This document shows positions 1 through 9,192 of a stretch of DNA of 64,000 nucleotides, piece by piece (positions within the stretch are counted from its first letter, which is position 1; the number at the start of each line of letters is the position of its first letter). The stretch is from positions 1,294,558-1,358,557 of the forward strand of contig NZ_LT985323.1 of NCBI RefSeq assembly GCF_900290275.1, in the 5' to 3' direction. The notes under the pieces were generated by a model, which was given only the letters and a program-made list of their open reading frames with translations, was not told where the DNA came from and searched no databases. A program made the translations under genes and the position numbers. The stretch is from Prevotella merdae (GTDB lineage Bacteria; Bacteroidota; Bacteroidia; Bacteroidales; Bacteroidaceae).

Positions 1-1095
1 TACTATAAGCGCGACTGGTTTAGTTATGATGCGGTAAAGGACAATAAGGCAAGTGTTGATGCTATACACGATGCACTTGAAGACGCTGTTAAACGTCAGT
101 TGATGAGCGATGTGCCTTATGGTGTATTGCTGTCGGGTGGTTTAGACTCGTCTGTTATTTCAGCCATTGCCGAGAAATACTCTGAACGCCGCATAGAATC
201 GAATGGTAAGGAGCGTGCATGGTGGCCAAGGTTGCACTCATTTGCTGTAGGATTGAAAGGCGCACCAGACTTGGCAAAGGCAAGACTTGTAGCCGATCAT
301 ATAGGAACTGTACATCACGAGATAAACTACACAATACAAGAGGGACTTGATGCCATACGCGATGTAATTTACTTTATAGAAACTTACGATGTTACAACAG
401 TGCGAGCATCAACACCTATGTATCTGTTGGCACGTGTAATAAAGTCGATGGGTATAAAGATGGTGCTTTCGGGTGAGGGAGCTGACGAGATATTTGGTGG
501 CTATCTGTATTTTCACAAGGCTCCTAATTCAAGGGCTTTTCATGAAGAAACGGTGCGAAAACTGTCTAAATTGCATCTTTACGACTGCTTGCGTGCTAAT
601 AAGAGTCTTTCGGCATGGGGGGTGGAAGGACGTGTGCCATTCTTGGATAAGGAATTTCTTGATGTTGCGATGCGTACCAATCCTAAGGCAAAACTATGTT
701 CTGGCAATACAATAGAGAAGAAGATTGTGCGTGAGGCATTTGCAGATATGCTACCAGAGGAGGTGGCATGGAGACAGAAGGAACAGTTCAGTGATGGTGT
801 TGGATATTCTTGGATAGACACACTTAAGCAAATAACAGCATCGTTGGTAAGTGATGAACAGATGGAACATGCAGCCGAACGTTTCCCTATCAATCCTCCA
901 AGATGCAAGGAAGAATATTATTACCGCTCAATTTTTGCCTCGCATTTCCCATCAGACTCGGCAGCTCGCTCTGTACCAAGTGTACCAAGTGTAGCTTGCT
1001 CAACAGCTGAGGCTCTGGCTTGGGACAAGTCATTCTGTGGTATGAACGATCCAAGTGGCCGTGCTGTTGCAGGTGTACACGAAAAGGCATACTAA
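1..1095 (+). CDS. asnB: Asparagine synthase (glutamine-hydrolysing), 3' part
   Basis: Frame 1 is open from the first base of the window, so the gene starts upstream; 364 residues are visible. The ATP-pyrophosphatase loop SGGLDSS lies at visible residues 45-51, followed by the synthetase-domain motif SGEGADEIFGGY and the segment GVEGRVPFLDKEF. This is the C-terminal synthetase domain that adenylates aspartate and transfers ammonia; the N-terminal glutaminase domain (about 190 residues in full-length AsnB of about 550) is outside the window. The tail contains a short repeat, SVPSVPSV, then a conserved-looking C-terminus ending HEKAY. A bidirectional hairpin separates it from the convergent fba gene. 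Identification is secure from motifs; only the start is missing. Confidence 0.95.
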   Translation, partial: YYKRDWFSYDAVKDNKASVDAIHDALEDAVKRQLMSDVPYGVLLSGGLDSSVISAIAEKYSERRIESNGKERAWWPRLHSFAVGLKGAPDLAKARLVADHIGTVHHEINYTIQEGLDAIRDVIYFIETYDVTTVRASTPMYLLARVIKSMGIKMVLSGEGADEIFGGYLYFHKAPNSRAFHEETVRKLSKLHLYDCLRANKSLSAWGVEGRVPFLDKEFLDVAMRTNPKAKLCSGNTIEKKIVREAFADMLPEEVAWRQKEQFSDGVGYSWIDTLKQITASLVSDEQMEHAAERFPINPPRCKEEYYYRSIFASHFPSDSAARSVPSVPSVACSTAEALAWDKSFCGMNDPSGRAVAGVHEKAY

Positions 1096-1153
1096 CTAAC
1101 CTATCTAAACAGAATAATCTAATTTGTTAAATGACAAGACAACCTTAAATGAA

Positions 1154-1193
1154 AACGCGCCCGAAACCAAAGAATATAGGTTTCGAGCGCGTT
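1154..1193. terminator. Bidirectional terminator between asnB and fba
   Basis: A 15-bp inverted repeat (1154-1168 with 1179-1193, one G-U pair) with a 10-nt loop, GC-rich at the base. It is followed by a T-rich run on the + strand (GTTTTATTTATATT) and by TTTTCATTTA on the - strand, so it can serve both convergent genes. Confidence 0.8.
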
Positions 1194-1227
1194 GTTTTAT
1201 TTATATTGCTTTATTCAAGCAACCTTA

Positions 1228-2238
1228 TTAGTCGAGCTGAGCGAGCTTGTTGTCAGAACCGAGCACGTCAATGATCTTGTGCTTGTACATCTGCTCCATG
1301 AGGTCGCGAGCAGGACCGCAGTACTTACGTGGGTCGAACTCACCTGGTTTGTCATGGAATACCTTACGTACAGCAGCTGTAAAGGCAAGACGAGAGTCAG
1401 AGTCGATGTTGATCTTGCAAACTGCAGAAGCAGAAGCCTTGCGGAGCTGCTCCTCAGGAATACCAACAGCGTCAGGCAACTTGCCACCGTACTCGTTGAT
1501 CATGTCAACATACTCCTGTGGTACAGAAGAAGAACCGTGGAGAACGATTGGGAATCCAGGGAGCTTCTCCATGATCTCGTCGAGAACATCGAATGCCAAT
1601 GGAGGAGGAACGAGCTTGCCAGTCTTCGGGTCGCGTGTGCACTGCTCCGGAGTGAACTTGTAAGCACCGTGTGAAGTACCGATAGAGATAGCCAATGAGT
1701 CAACACCAGTGCGGCTTGTGAAGTCGATAACCTCCTCAGGCTTTGTATAGTGGCATACATCTGAAGAAACCTCATCCTCTACACCAGCCAACACACCGAG
1801 CTCACCCTCTACAGTTACGTCGAACTGATGAGCATACTCTACAACCTTCTTTGTAAGAGCGATGTTCTCCTCGTAAGGAAGAGCTGAACCATCAATCATT
1901 ACTGAAGAGAAACCAAGGTCTACACAGCTCTTGCAAAGCTCGAAGCTGTCACCGTGGTCGAGGTGAAGAACGATCTCAGGATGCTTGCAGCCAAGCTCCT
2001 TAGCGTACTCAACAGCACCCTCTGCCATATAGCGGAGAAGAGTCTCGTTGGCATAGTTACGTGCACCCTTAGAAACCTGAAGGATAACCGGTGACTTCAA
2101 TTCTGAAGAAGCCTTGATGATAGCCTGAAGCTGCTCGAGGTTGTTGAAGTTGAATGCAGGAATTGCATAACCACCCTTGATGGCTCTTGCGAACATATCA
2201 CGTGTGTTCACCAAGCCCAATTCTTTGTAGTTTACCAT
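1228..2238 (-). CDS. fba: Class II fructose-bisphosphate aldolase
   Basis: 336 residues. Glycolytic/gluconeogenic zinc-dependent aldolase cleaving fructose-1,6-bisphosphate to DHAP and glyceraldehyde-3-phosphate in the cytosol. Visible class II signatures are the metal-site region LHLDHGDSFE, the VEGELGVLAGVEDEV segment, SIGTSHGAYKF (second metal His) and VLHGSSSVP (third His and phosphate-binding loop). The first ATG is preceded by an AT-rich leader and a near-perfect Bacteroidota promoter at 2357-2387. Monocistronic: the convergent terminator lies just past the stop. Length and motifs fit the longer class II type found in Bacteroidota. Confidence 0.95.
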   Translation of the reverse strand: MVNYKELGLVNTRDMFARAIKGGYAIPAFNFNNLEQLQAIIKASSELKSPVILQVSKGARNYANETLLRYMAEGAVEYAKELGCKHPEIVLHLDHGDSFELCKSCVDLGFSSVMIDGSALPYEENIALTKKVVEYAHQFDVTVEGELGVLAGVEDEVSSDVCHYTKPEEVIDFTSRTGVDSLAISIGTSHGAYKFTPEQCTRDPKTGKLVPPPLAFDVLDEIMEKLPGFPIVLHGSSSVPQEYVDMINEYGGKLPDAVGIPEEQLRKASASAVCKINIDSDSRLAFTAAVRKVFHDKPGEFDPRKYCGPARDLMEQMYKHKIIDVLGSDNKLAQLD

Positions 2239-2356
2239 AATTGTTATTTGTTTTTTATAAAACGTTGTTATCGTTATTCTGTTTTTTTTAGAAGCAACAT
2301 TCGTGCCATTCGAGCATTTGGCATTATATGAATTTAAAATGTTGCCTTTTCACGTG

Positions 2357-2387
2357 CAAAGTTAATATTTTAATTTGTCACAACAAA
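2357..2387 (-). promoter_or_regulatory. Promoter of fba (Bacteroidota type)
   Basis: On the - strand this reads TTTG, 19 bp, TAACTTTG, an exact match to the Bacteroidota -33/-7 consensus (TTTG-N19-TAnnTTTG). It gives an mRNA leader of about 110 nt before fba. Confidence 0.7.
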
Positions 2388-2633
2388 GCGTAGAATGTTT
2401 TTTTTATGTTTCCTTTAACTTACAAATTTCTTACAATTAGATTTTGTAATACTTACTTTGCAAATTAAGGTTTAATAGGAATATATTTTAGAGGCAAGAT
2501 AGTCATTTTGTATTAGTAATACGGGTTTGTCTGTTTTTGCTATATTAATTTATTTGTATCCTCAGTATGGATATGTTTGTATCTACTGCATAGATATTTG
2601 TATTAAATGTATGGTTAAGATGAGACATGTGGA

Positions 2634-2732
2634 CATAAAAAAGGGGCTCCGCTGAGTCCCAATCTTGTTAACCTTAAATCTAATACCATGAAAAACATTG
2701 CAAATTTATAGTTTTTAATGCAAATGGCAAAA
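2634..2732 (-). ncRNA. Candidate small RNA with own promoter and terminator
   Basis: No recognised gene covers 2239-2849. Within it the - strand carries TTTG (2728-2731), exactly 19 bp, then TAAATTTG (2701-2708), an exact Bacteroidota promoter. About 35-40 nt downstream of the predicted start is a 7-bp GC-rich hairpin (2643-2660, loop of 4) followed by six T residues, a textbook intrinsic terminator. The expected transcript is about 60 nt (roughly 2695 to 2634). It could also be read as a very short peptide (ATG at 2690 on the - strand, MVLDLRL..., 24 codons), but that frame runs through the hairpin. No RNA family was recognised. The rest of the 2239-2849 gap holds the fba leader and promoter and AT-rich sequence only. 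Confidence 0.45.
2637..2660 (-). terminator. Intrinsic terminator of the candidate small RNA
   Basis: On the - strand: GGGACTC, AGCG loop, GAGCCCC, then TTTTTT. Seven base pairs including one G-U. Confidence 0.65.
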
Positions 2733-2849
2733 CATTTGTAACATTATCTTTATAATAATGTACACGAGAGGATGATTTATTGATATATATCAATGTAAAA
2801 ACTGATATGTATGGCAATAAACGCGCGAAAAAAGCGTTATTAAAATACA

Positions 2850-3596
2850 ATGAAACAAATATCCCTTATTATATATATGTGTGTCATGGCACTTATGCCG
2901 ACATGGGCACAAGAGCGTACGGTAGAGAATCGTCCGTATACCGACTTGCGTCCGCTTCACTTTGGTGTGGTGGTAGGTACGCATATGCAGGATATGGAGT
3001 TGGTTAATGCCGGACCGCAGATGATAACACTTGACGATGGCTCTACGCAAGAGACGCTTGTAAGTGTAGACCAAAGTCGTTGGGACCCAGGAATAAATGT
3101 GGGTGTTATTGCAGAGATGCGACTGTCTACATACTTTCAGTTTCGTGTGGCTCCTATGATGTATTTTGGTTCGCGTCATATTGTATTTCGTGACTTAAAA
3201 ACACTTGATGCCAACGAGCAACCTACAGAGACACGCCGTGAGATGAAGTCGGCCTATATAGCATGTTCTGGTGATATAATCTTCTCAGCTCCCCGTTTCA
3301 ACAATCATAGGCCATATCTTATGGCTGGTATTGCACCTATGTTCAACCTTAGCTCTAAAAGTAGCGACTACTTAAGGCTAAAGCGTCAGTCATTCAATAT
3401 TGAGGTAGGAGTAGGTTGCGACTTTTATCTGCCATACTTCAAACTACGTCCTGAGCTTAAGTTTGTATATGGATTGGGTAATGTGCTCGATACTAAACAC
3501 CCGAATGAGTTGCGTGACAAGAATCTGCTGAAGTTTGCTAAGTCGGCTTCAGAGGCGAGAACAAAGATGATAGTAATGAGTTTCTACTTTGAATAA
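2850..3596 (+). CDS. porT: PorT-like outer-membrane beta-barrel protein (type IX secretion)
   Basis: 248 residues with an N-terminal hydrophobic signal peptide (about residues 1-21, ending near TWA-QE). The rest alternates hydrophobic and polar residues, as expected for a small outer-membrane barrel, and ends in an aromatic-rich strand (MSFYFE). The early segment TDLRPLHFGVVVGTHMQD resembles the PorT family of the type IX secretion/gliding machinery, and the length fits (PorT is about 240 residues). Known role: T9SS assembly at the outer membrane. Located 15 bp upstream of ridA, so probably co-transcribed. A decayed paralogue lies at 13785-14528. An unrelated outer-membrane barrel of the same fold is the main alternative. 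Confidence 0.75.
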   Translation: MKQISLIIYMCVMALMPTWAQERTVENRPYTDLRPLHFGVVVGTHMQDMELVNAGPQMITLDDGSTQETLVSVDQSRWDPGINVGVIAEMRLSTYFQFRVAPMMYFGSRHIVFRDLKTLDANEQPTETRREMKSAYIACSGDIIFSAPRFNNHRPYLMAGIAPMFNLSSKSSDYLRLKRQSFNIEVGVGCDFYLPYFKLRPELKFVYGLGNVLDTKHPNELRDKNLLKFAKSASEARTKMIVMSFYFE

Positions 3597-3611
3597 AACA
3601 ACTATACAATT

Positions 3612-3989
3612 ATGAACAAAGCAATTAACACAAACAATGCACCAGCCGCTATCGGCCCTTATTCACAGGCTATAGAGGCTAATGGTATGGTGTTCACATC
3701 AGGTCAGTTACCTATTGATCCTGCTACAGGTGCTTTTGCCGAAGGCGGTATTAAGGAGCAGACACGTCAGTCGTTAACCAATGCACAGAACATCTTAAAG
3801 GAAGCAGGTACCGATCTTGGTCATGTGGTTAAGACTACTGTCTTCCTTAGTGATATGGACAACTTTGCTGCTATGAACGAGGTCTATTCTGAGTTCTTCG
3901 TTCAGCCTTTCCCTGCACGCTCGGCTGTAGCGGTTAAGACTTTGCCAAAGAATGCACTTGTTGAGGTTGAGTGTATTGCGGTGAAGTAG
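3612..3989 (+). CDS. ridA: RidA/YjgF/UK114 family enamine/imine deaminase
   Basis: 125 residues, full length for the family. Hydrolyses reactive 2-aminoacrylate and related enamines/imines released by PLP enzymes. Family hallmarks are AIGPYSQAI near the N-terminus, VFTSGQLPIDP, and the C-terminal signature FPARSAVAVKTLPKNALVEVECIA containing the substrate-binding Arg. Starts 15 bp after porT and ends before a bidirectional terminator, so likely the last gene of a two-gene transcript. Confidence 0.93.
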   Translation: MNKAINTNNAPAAIGPYSQAIEANGMVFTSGQLPIDPATGAFAEGGIKEQTRQSLTNAQNILKEAGTDLGHVVKTTVFLSDMDNFAAMNEVYSEFFVQPFPARSAVAVKTLPKNALVEVECIAVK

Positions 3990-4018
3990 AATATTTTAAT
4001 GTAGTTTTTATAAACAAT

Positions 4019-4052
4019 AAAAACCGTTGGGCTGAATGTCCAACGGTTTTTT
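4019..4052. terminator. Bidirectional terminator between ridA and the Ca2+-ATPase gene
   Basis: 11-bp perfect stem (4020-4030 with 4040-4050, core ACCGTTGG) with a 9-nt loop, flanked by A-run and T-run on either side. Confidence 0.85.
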
Positions 4053-4056
4053 ATGT

Positions 4057-6768
4057 TTATCCCCTAACCAAATGCCATGCTTCTCTTATCCAAAGCACGA
4101 AGCTTGAGCCAATGATTATTATAATCCAGTCTTGCAACGACAGTCCAATGACATTGAAGAACTGTTGCAGCACCGGTGTTTCCACCATTATAATCTGTCC
4201 AACTATAATAATGCCCGATATATACAGCAGACCGCGACATCCTTTGAAGTGCAAGGCAGAGCGATGTGTCTCGAATGCACGTGCGTTGAACAGATAGAAG
4301 AAGTGAGTCATCACGAATATTGTGAATAGCAATGTAAGTTCATACTCAGACAAATTTCCCTCTGTCCAGAACGACAATGTGCCAATACCAGCAAACAGAG
4401 CCTGATAGTTTATCGATATCATATCTGTAAGACTCTGCACGTCAGCATGCTTGAATACAAGTAGGAAGAAGAACAACATCACAAAGAAGAATCCACCCAC
4501 ACCGAATATCTCTGAGAGCATAGGACGGTCTAGAATGAATGCTTCACGGTTGCGAGGCTTGTCTGCCATAACCCTTTCAGATGGTGGTAGTGATGCAAGA
4601 GCCATAGCTGCAAAGGTGTCCATAATAAGGTTTATCCACAACATCTGGGTAACGGTGAGAGGAGACTCAGTTCCCATAAATGCGCCAATAAGTACTATGA
4701 GGCATGCAGTAACATTGACCGTAAGCTGGAAAAGCAGGAATCGTTGTATATTCTGGTACAGCGAGCGTCCCCACATCACAGCCTTGCCTATTGATGCAAA
4801 TGAGTTGTCGACAATGGTAATGTCGCTTGCCTCTTTTGCAACGGATGTTCCGTCTCCCATAGACAAGCCTACTTGGGCTGCTTTCAAGGCTGGAGCGTCA
4901 TTAGTTCCGTCACCGGTTACGGCTACAACCTGACCTTTCTTCTGTAGCGACTCAACAAGTCGTTTCTTGTCCATAGGTCTGGCACGGGCTATAATCTTAA
5001 AATCGAGCACACGATTCATAACCTCTTCGTCGGTAAGAGCGGCAAACTCAGGACCTGTAATAATGTTATTGTCGGTGTCGGCATCAGTCCAAAGACCTAT
5101 CTGTCTACCAATCTCACGAGCAGTAGCAGGTGTGTCGCCTGTTACAATCTTGATGCTTATGCCGGCATCAATACATTCCTTTACGGCAGCAGGTACATCG
5201 GCACGTACGGGGTCGGCAATAGCAGCAATGCCAATAAAGTGTAAATGTTCGGCAGCCACCTTACCGTCTGCAATAGCCACTTCGTTCTCGTCAAGTATAT
5301 CAAATGCAAATCCCAGTGTGCGCATTGCACGGTTCTGATATTCCAGAAGTTGCTTCTCAATACTACCGCCAGTAGCTCCCTCGCCAGCAGTCTTGCATAG
5401 AGAAAACACTATTTCTGGTGCTCCCTTTACATATATAATACGTTTGCCGGGCATCAGGGCCGACTTTACTACAGTTGCCATATACTTGCGTTCGGTGGTA
5501 AATGGTAGCTGTTCAGTAACTTCGGCTTCTTCGCGCACTTTGCGATAGTCGATGGCATGACTATTTAGCCACAGCAACAGTGCACCCTCTGTAGGATTGC
5601 CAAGTACACGTGGATGTTCTGGGTCAGTAAAGTCGAGCTGTGCTGTAGAGTTTACAGCAATGCCTTCGGTCACGGCCGAACTATCTGGAGCAACGCCATA
5701 GAATTGAGCATCGTCCACACGCATCTGGTTTTGAGTAAGAGTACCTGTTTTATCGGTACATATAACCGTAGTTGCGCCCATCGTTTCACAAGCGTGCATC
5801 TTGCGCACAAGGTTGTTTGTTTTCAGCATTCGGCGCATACTGTAAGCCAAACTTAGTGTTACAGCCATTGGTAGACCTTCTGGTACTGATACCACTACCA
5901 ATGTAACGGCAATCATCAAGGTTTGCAACACGTATGCTATGAACGGCATAAGGTCGAATCCCTGGTATGAGGGTGAGAAGAAATATATAAGTATTCGGCC
6001 CACGATAATGCCTACACCTACAACATAACTCATCTTAGCTACCCATTTGCCAAGGCTGTCAAGTTGTTCGTCAAGAGGAGTACGTACAGAGTTGTCTATT
6101 TGTACAGCCTCAAACACTTTACCTTGTTCGGTGGCATCGCCAATAGCTGTTACACGCATGATGCCGTGTCCCTCCATAACCTTTGTACCCTTCATTACGT
6201 GGTTGGACGCAAATGTTGCCTCTTTGTCGAATAGGCTCTCGTCGGTAGTCTTAGGACACATAGGCTCTCCAGTTAGTGACGACTCGTCAATGCTAAGCTG
6301 TATAGATTCCAACAACTCGCCATCAGCTGGCACTTCCTCGCCAGTGTTCAGCACAACGATATCTCCTACCACAATATTGCGTCGTGGCACTTCAGTGATG
6401 TTTGATTGGCGAATAACTTCAACGGGTTCGTCATCATTAACCTGGTTGAGTATGGCAAATTCCTTGTCGGCTTGATATTCAAAGTAGAAAGAGAGACCAG
6501 TGGCGAGCAATATGGCTACAAATATGCCACCAGGTTCAAAGAATACAGCTGCTCCATGTCCCAGTCCTAAGTACTCGTAGAACGAAATGCCAATCGAAAG
6601 CACTCCAGCAAGGATAAGGATGATGATAAGTGGATCTTTGAATTTGTCAAGAAACTGCAGCCATATAGGTTTCTTGGCAGGCGGCGTAAGCACGTTTTCG
6701 CCATGTTCTTTTCGGCTGGCTTCTACCTCTTGAGCAGAAAGCCCAGTGTAGTGATGTCTTGTTTCCAT
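4057..6768 (-). CDS. Calcium-translocating P-type ATPase (PMCA type)
   Basis: 903 residues. Membrane pump hydrolysing ATP to move cations, most likely Ca2+. Visible features: actuator-domain TGEP at about 166-169; PEGL in the fourth membrane helix at about 296-299 (ion-binding motif typical of type II ATPases); phosphorylation motif DKTGTLT with Asp339; and the hinge TGDGTNDAPAL in the P domain. Ten hydrophobic segments fit P2-type topology, including the C-terminal membrane cluster (QMLWINLIMDTFAAMALA and beyond). The ion specificity is inferred from subfamily motifs. Own promoter-like TACCTTTG at 6849-6856. Confidence 0.9.
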   Translation of the reverse strand: METRHHYTGLSAQEVEASRKEHGENVLTPPAKKPIWLQFLDKFKDPLIIILILAGVLSIGISFYEYLGLGHGAAVFFEPGGIFVAILLATGLSFYFEYQADKEFAILNQVNDDEPVEVIRQSNITEVPRRNIVVGDIVVLNTGEEVPADGELLESIQLSIDESSLTGEPMCPKTTDESLFDKEATFASNHVMKGTKVMEGHGIMRVTAIGDATEQGKVFEAVQIDNSVRTPLDEQLDSLGKWVAKMSYVVGVGIIVGRILIYFFSPSYQGFDLMPFIAYVLQTLMIAVTLVVVSVPEGLPMAVTLSLAYSMRRMLKTNNLVRKMHACETMGATTVICTDKTGTLTQNQMRVDDAQFYGVAPDSSAVTEGIAVNSTAQLDFTDPEHPRVLGNPTEGALLLWLNSHAIDYRKVREEAEVTEQLPFTTERKYMATVVKSALMPGKRIIYVKGAPEIVFSLCKTAGEGATGGSIEKQLLEYQNRAMRTLGFAFDILDENEVAIADGKVAAEHLHFIGIAAIADPVRADVPAAVKECIDAGISIKIVTGDTPATAREIGRQIGLWTDADTDNNIITGPEFAALTDEEVMNRVLDFKIIARARPMDKKRLVESLQKKGQVVAVTGDGTNDAPALKAAQVGLSMGDGTSVAKEASDITIVDNSFASIGKAVMWGRSLYQNIQRFLLFQLTVNVTACLIVLIGAFMGTESPLTVTQMLWINLIMDTFAAMALASLPPSERVMADKPRNREAFILDRPMLSEIFGVGGFFFVMLFFFLLVFKHADVQSLTDMISINYQALFAGIGTLSFWTEGNLSEYELTLLFTIFVMTHFFYLFNARAFETHRSALHFKGCRGLLYISGIIIVGQIIMVETPVLQQFFNVIGLSLQDWIIIIIGSSFVLWIREAWHLVRG

Positions 6769-7025
6769 TGTTGATTATTGATTGTGATTTTTGTTAATGC
6801 TTCTGTAGGTAGTGTATCCTTTAGCTTATGGAAATATTACCCGCTTTGCAAAGGTAACAATTTTACCAAATAAAAAGATATTAATAACAATACAATTGTG
6901 TTACAATTATAAAATAAAATGAGTACATTTGCCAATGATATACAACTGTGTTGTATTATACAAGTCATATGCTATGGCATTTGCGTGGTTTACATAGTAT
7001 AAAACCTATACATTATATATATAGT

Positions 7026-9140
7026 ATGAAACAATCAACAATCTTTGCTATTGCCGCAGCGCTGTTTGCTTCTACATCAGCCGTGGCACAGGTTAGTTAT
7101 CCGCCCGCTCAAAAGGGCACGACAGTAGATGAATACTTCGGCGAGAAGGTGGCAGACCCATATCGTTGGCTTGAGGATGATATGAGTCAGCTGACTGCCG
7201 ATTGGGTAAAGGCCGAGAATGCTGTAACTCGAAAGTATCTCAACAGTATCCCTATGCGAGCCAACATTCTAAAGCGTCTTAAGGAAACTGTTAACTATGA
7301 GAAAAGTGGCATACCGTTCGAAAAGAACGGCAAGTGGTATGTGCACCGCAACAATGGATTGCAGAACCAATATGTGCTTTATCAGATGGATCGTCCCGAT
7401 GCTCCTACCTCCGAACAACGTGTATGGCTTGATCCAAACAAACTTAGCAATGACGGAACTGTGGCTCTTAAGGGTGTCTATTTCTCTAACAATGGCCGAT
7501 ATATGGCTTATGTCATATCGCGCAACGGTTCAGATTGGGAAGAGATATACGTAAAGGACTGTCAGACTGGTGCCGATACCAGCGATCATATCGTGTGGGC
7601 TAAGTTTACTGGTGCCACTTGGTTGGGCGATGGCTTCTATTATAGTGCATACGATGCGCCCGAGAAAGGTAGGGAGATATCCGCCAAGAACTCGGTACAA
7701 AAGATCTATTATCACAAGATGGGCACACCGCAGTCGGCAGATGAGTTGTTTTATATGAATCCTACTCAGCCTTTGCGATTCTATGGCGTTAGCGTTGATC
7801 GTGACGAGACTGCTATGATGTTGACAGAGTCGGGTATGGACAATGGCAACAACCTATATGTTCGCGACCTTAAGAAGCCAAATTCGCAGTTCATACAAAT
7901 GTGTGCCGATACACGATATCAGTATGCTCCTGTTCAGACAGTTGACGGCAAGATATACATACTAACCAATGCAGGTGCTCCAAAGTATCGGCTTATGGTG
8001 GCTGATATCGCACGTCCTGGCTTTGTCGATTGGCGTGAGGTGGTAGCTGAAAGCGAAGATGTGCTACAGGATGTAACTTTTGCCGACGACCGTATGATTC
8101 TGAAGTACTCTAAGGACAATTGTACCCAGCTCTACACATATACAGTTGACGGCAAACGTACAGGCGAGATAAAGTTGCCTACATATGGCACTGCATCCAT
8201 CAGTGGCAAGCGTGGAAGTAAGGAAGTATTCTATGACTTTACGTCATATACCATACCCAACTCGGTTTATCGTTACGACCTTGCCACGGGCAAGAGCACT
8301 GTACTGTTTACACCGAATATAAAGTTCCGTACACAGGATTACGTAACCGAGATGCAGTTCTATACAAGTAAGGACGGTACACGTGCTCCGCTCTTCATCA
8401 CATATAAGAAGGGACTTAAGCTCAATGGCAAGAATCCTTTGTTGCTCTACGGTTACGGTGGCTTCAACCTTACTTTAAGCCCGTATTTCCTAACCAATTA
8501 CATTCCGTTTATGGAACGTGGCGGTGTATATGTGCATGCTGTTTTACGTGGTGGCGGCGAGTATGGCGAAGACTGGCATGTGGCAGGTACAAAGATGCAG
8601 AAGCAGAATGTGTTCGACGACTTTATATCAGCAGCCGAGTATCTTATCGACAAAAAGTACACATCAAGCGAACGTCTTGCAATACAAGGTGGCAGCAATG
8701 GCGGATTGCTTGTTGGCGCTTGCATGACTCAGCGTCCCGACCTTTTCCGTGTATGTCTTCCGGCTGTAGGTGTGATGGATATGTTGCGCTATCACAAGTT
8801 TACTATAGGTTGGAACTGGGCACCCGACTATGGAACCTCAGAGGATTCTAAGGAGATGTTTGAGTATCTTAAGGCCTACTCGCCTTTGCATGCACTTAAG
8901 CCTGGAACAAGTTATCCTGCTACTCTTGTCACTACAGCCGATCATGATGACAGAGTTGTGCCAGCTCACTCGTTCAAGTTTGCGGCACGTCTGCAAGAAT
9001 GTCAGTCAGGAACTGCTCCTGTGCTTATCAGTATAGAAACAAATGCCGGACATGGTGGCGGCAAGCCTCTTGCAAAGCGTTTGGAAGAACAAGCCGACTT
9101 GCTGAGTTTCACATTATGGAATATGGGAGTGAAGAAGTAA
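7026..9140 (+). CDS. Prolyl oligopeptidase (peptidase family S9A), exported
   Basis: 704 residues from the ATG at 7026; the frame extends upstream, but 7026 begins a clear signal peptide (MKQSTIFAIAAALFASTSAVAQ), so it is the preferred start. The N-terminal part (DEYFGEKVADPYRWLEDD) and the long central region match the S9A beta-propeller; the C-terminal alpha/beta hydrolase carries GGSNGG with nucleophile Ser557, an Asp in ADHDDRV (641-642) and His676 in AGHGGG. It cleaves short peptides after proline, probably in the periplasm. A TACATTTG box lies at 6924-6931. Shares a convergent terminator with the S41 protease gene. Confidence 0.93.
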   Translation: MKQSTIFAIAAALFASTSAVAQVSYPPAQKGTTVDEYFGEKVADPYRWLEDDMSQLTADWVKAENAVTRKYLNSIPMRANILKRLKETVNYEKSGIPFEKNGKWYVHRNNGLQNQYVLYQMDRPDAPTSEQRVWLDPNKLSNDGTVALKGVYFSNNGRYMAYVISRNGSDWEEIYVKDCQTGADTSDHIVWAKFTGATWLGDGFYYSAYDAPEKGREISAKNSVQKIYYHKMGTPQSADELFYMNPTQPLRFYGVSVDRDETAMMLTESGMDNGNNLYVRDLKKPNSQFIQMCADTRYQYAPVQTVDGKIYILTNAGAPKYRLMVADIARPGFVDWREVVAESEDVLQDVTFADDRMILKYSKDNCTQLYTYTVDGKRTGEIKLPTYGTASISGKRGSKEVFYDFTSYTIPNSVYRYDLATGKSTVLFTPNIKFRTQDYVTEMQFYTSKDGTRAPLFITYKKGLKLNGKNPLLLYGYGGFNLTLSPYFLTNYIPFMERGGVYVHAVLRGGGEYGEDWHVAGTKMQKQNVFDDFISAAEYLIDKKYTSSERLAIQGGSNGGLLVGACMTQRPDLFRVCLPAVGVMDMLRYHKFTIGWNWAPDYGTSEDSKEMFEYLKAYSPLHALKPGTSYPATLVTTADHDDRVVPAHSFKFAARLQECQSGTAPVLISIETNAGHGGGKPLAKRLEEQADLLSFTLWNMGVKK

Positions 9141-9151
9141 AAAATAAACTT

Positions 9152-9192
9152 AAAAAAATAGGAGTTACACAAAGTGTAACTCCTATTTTTTT
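9152..9192. terminator. Bidirectional terminator overlapping the S41 protease stop codon
   Basis: 19-bp perfect inverted repeat (9152-9170 and 9174-9192, core TAGGAGTTACAC) with a 3-nt AAA loop, flanked by A/T runs. The TAG stop of the - strand gene (9183-9185) lies inside one arm. Confidence 0.88.

Noticed and set aside
4057..6768. Several 80-160-residue frames on the + strand over the P-type ATPase
   Set aside because: Shadows; the - strand has all P-type ATPase motifs in one frame.
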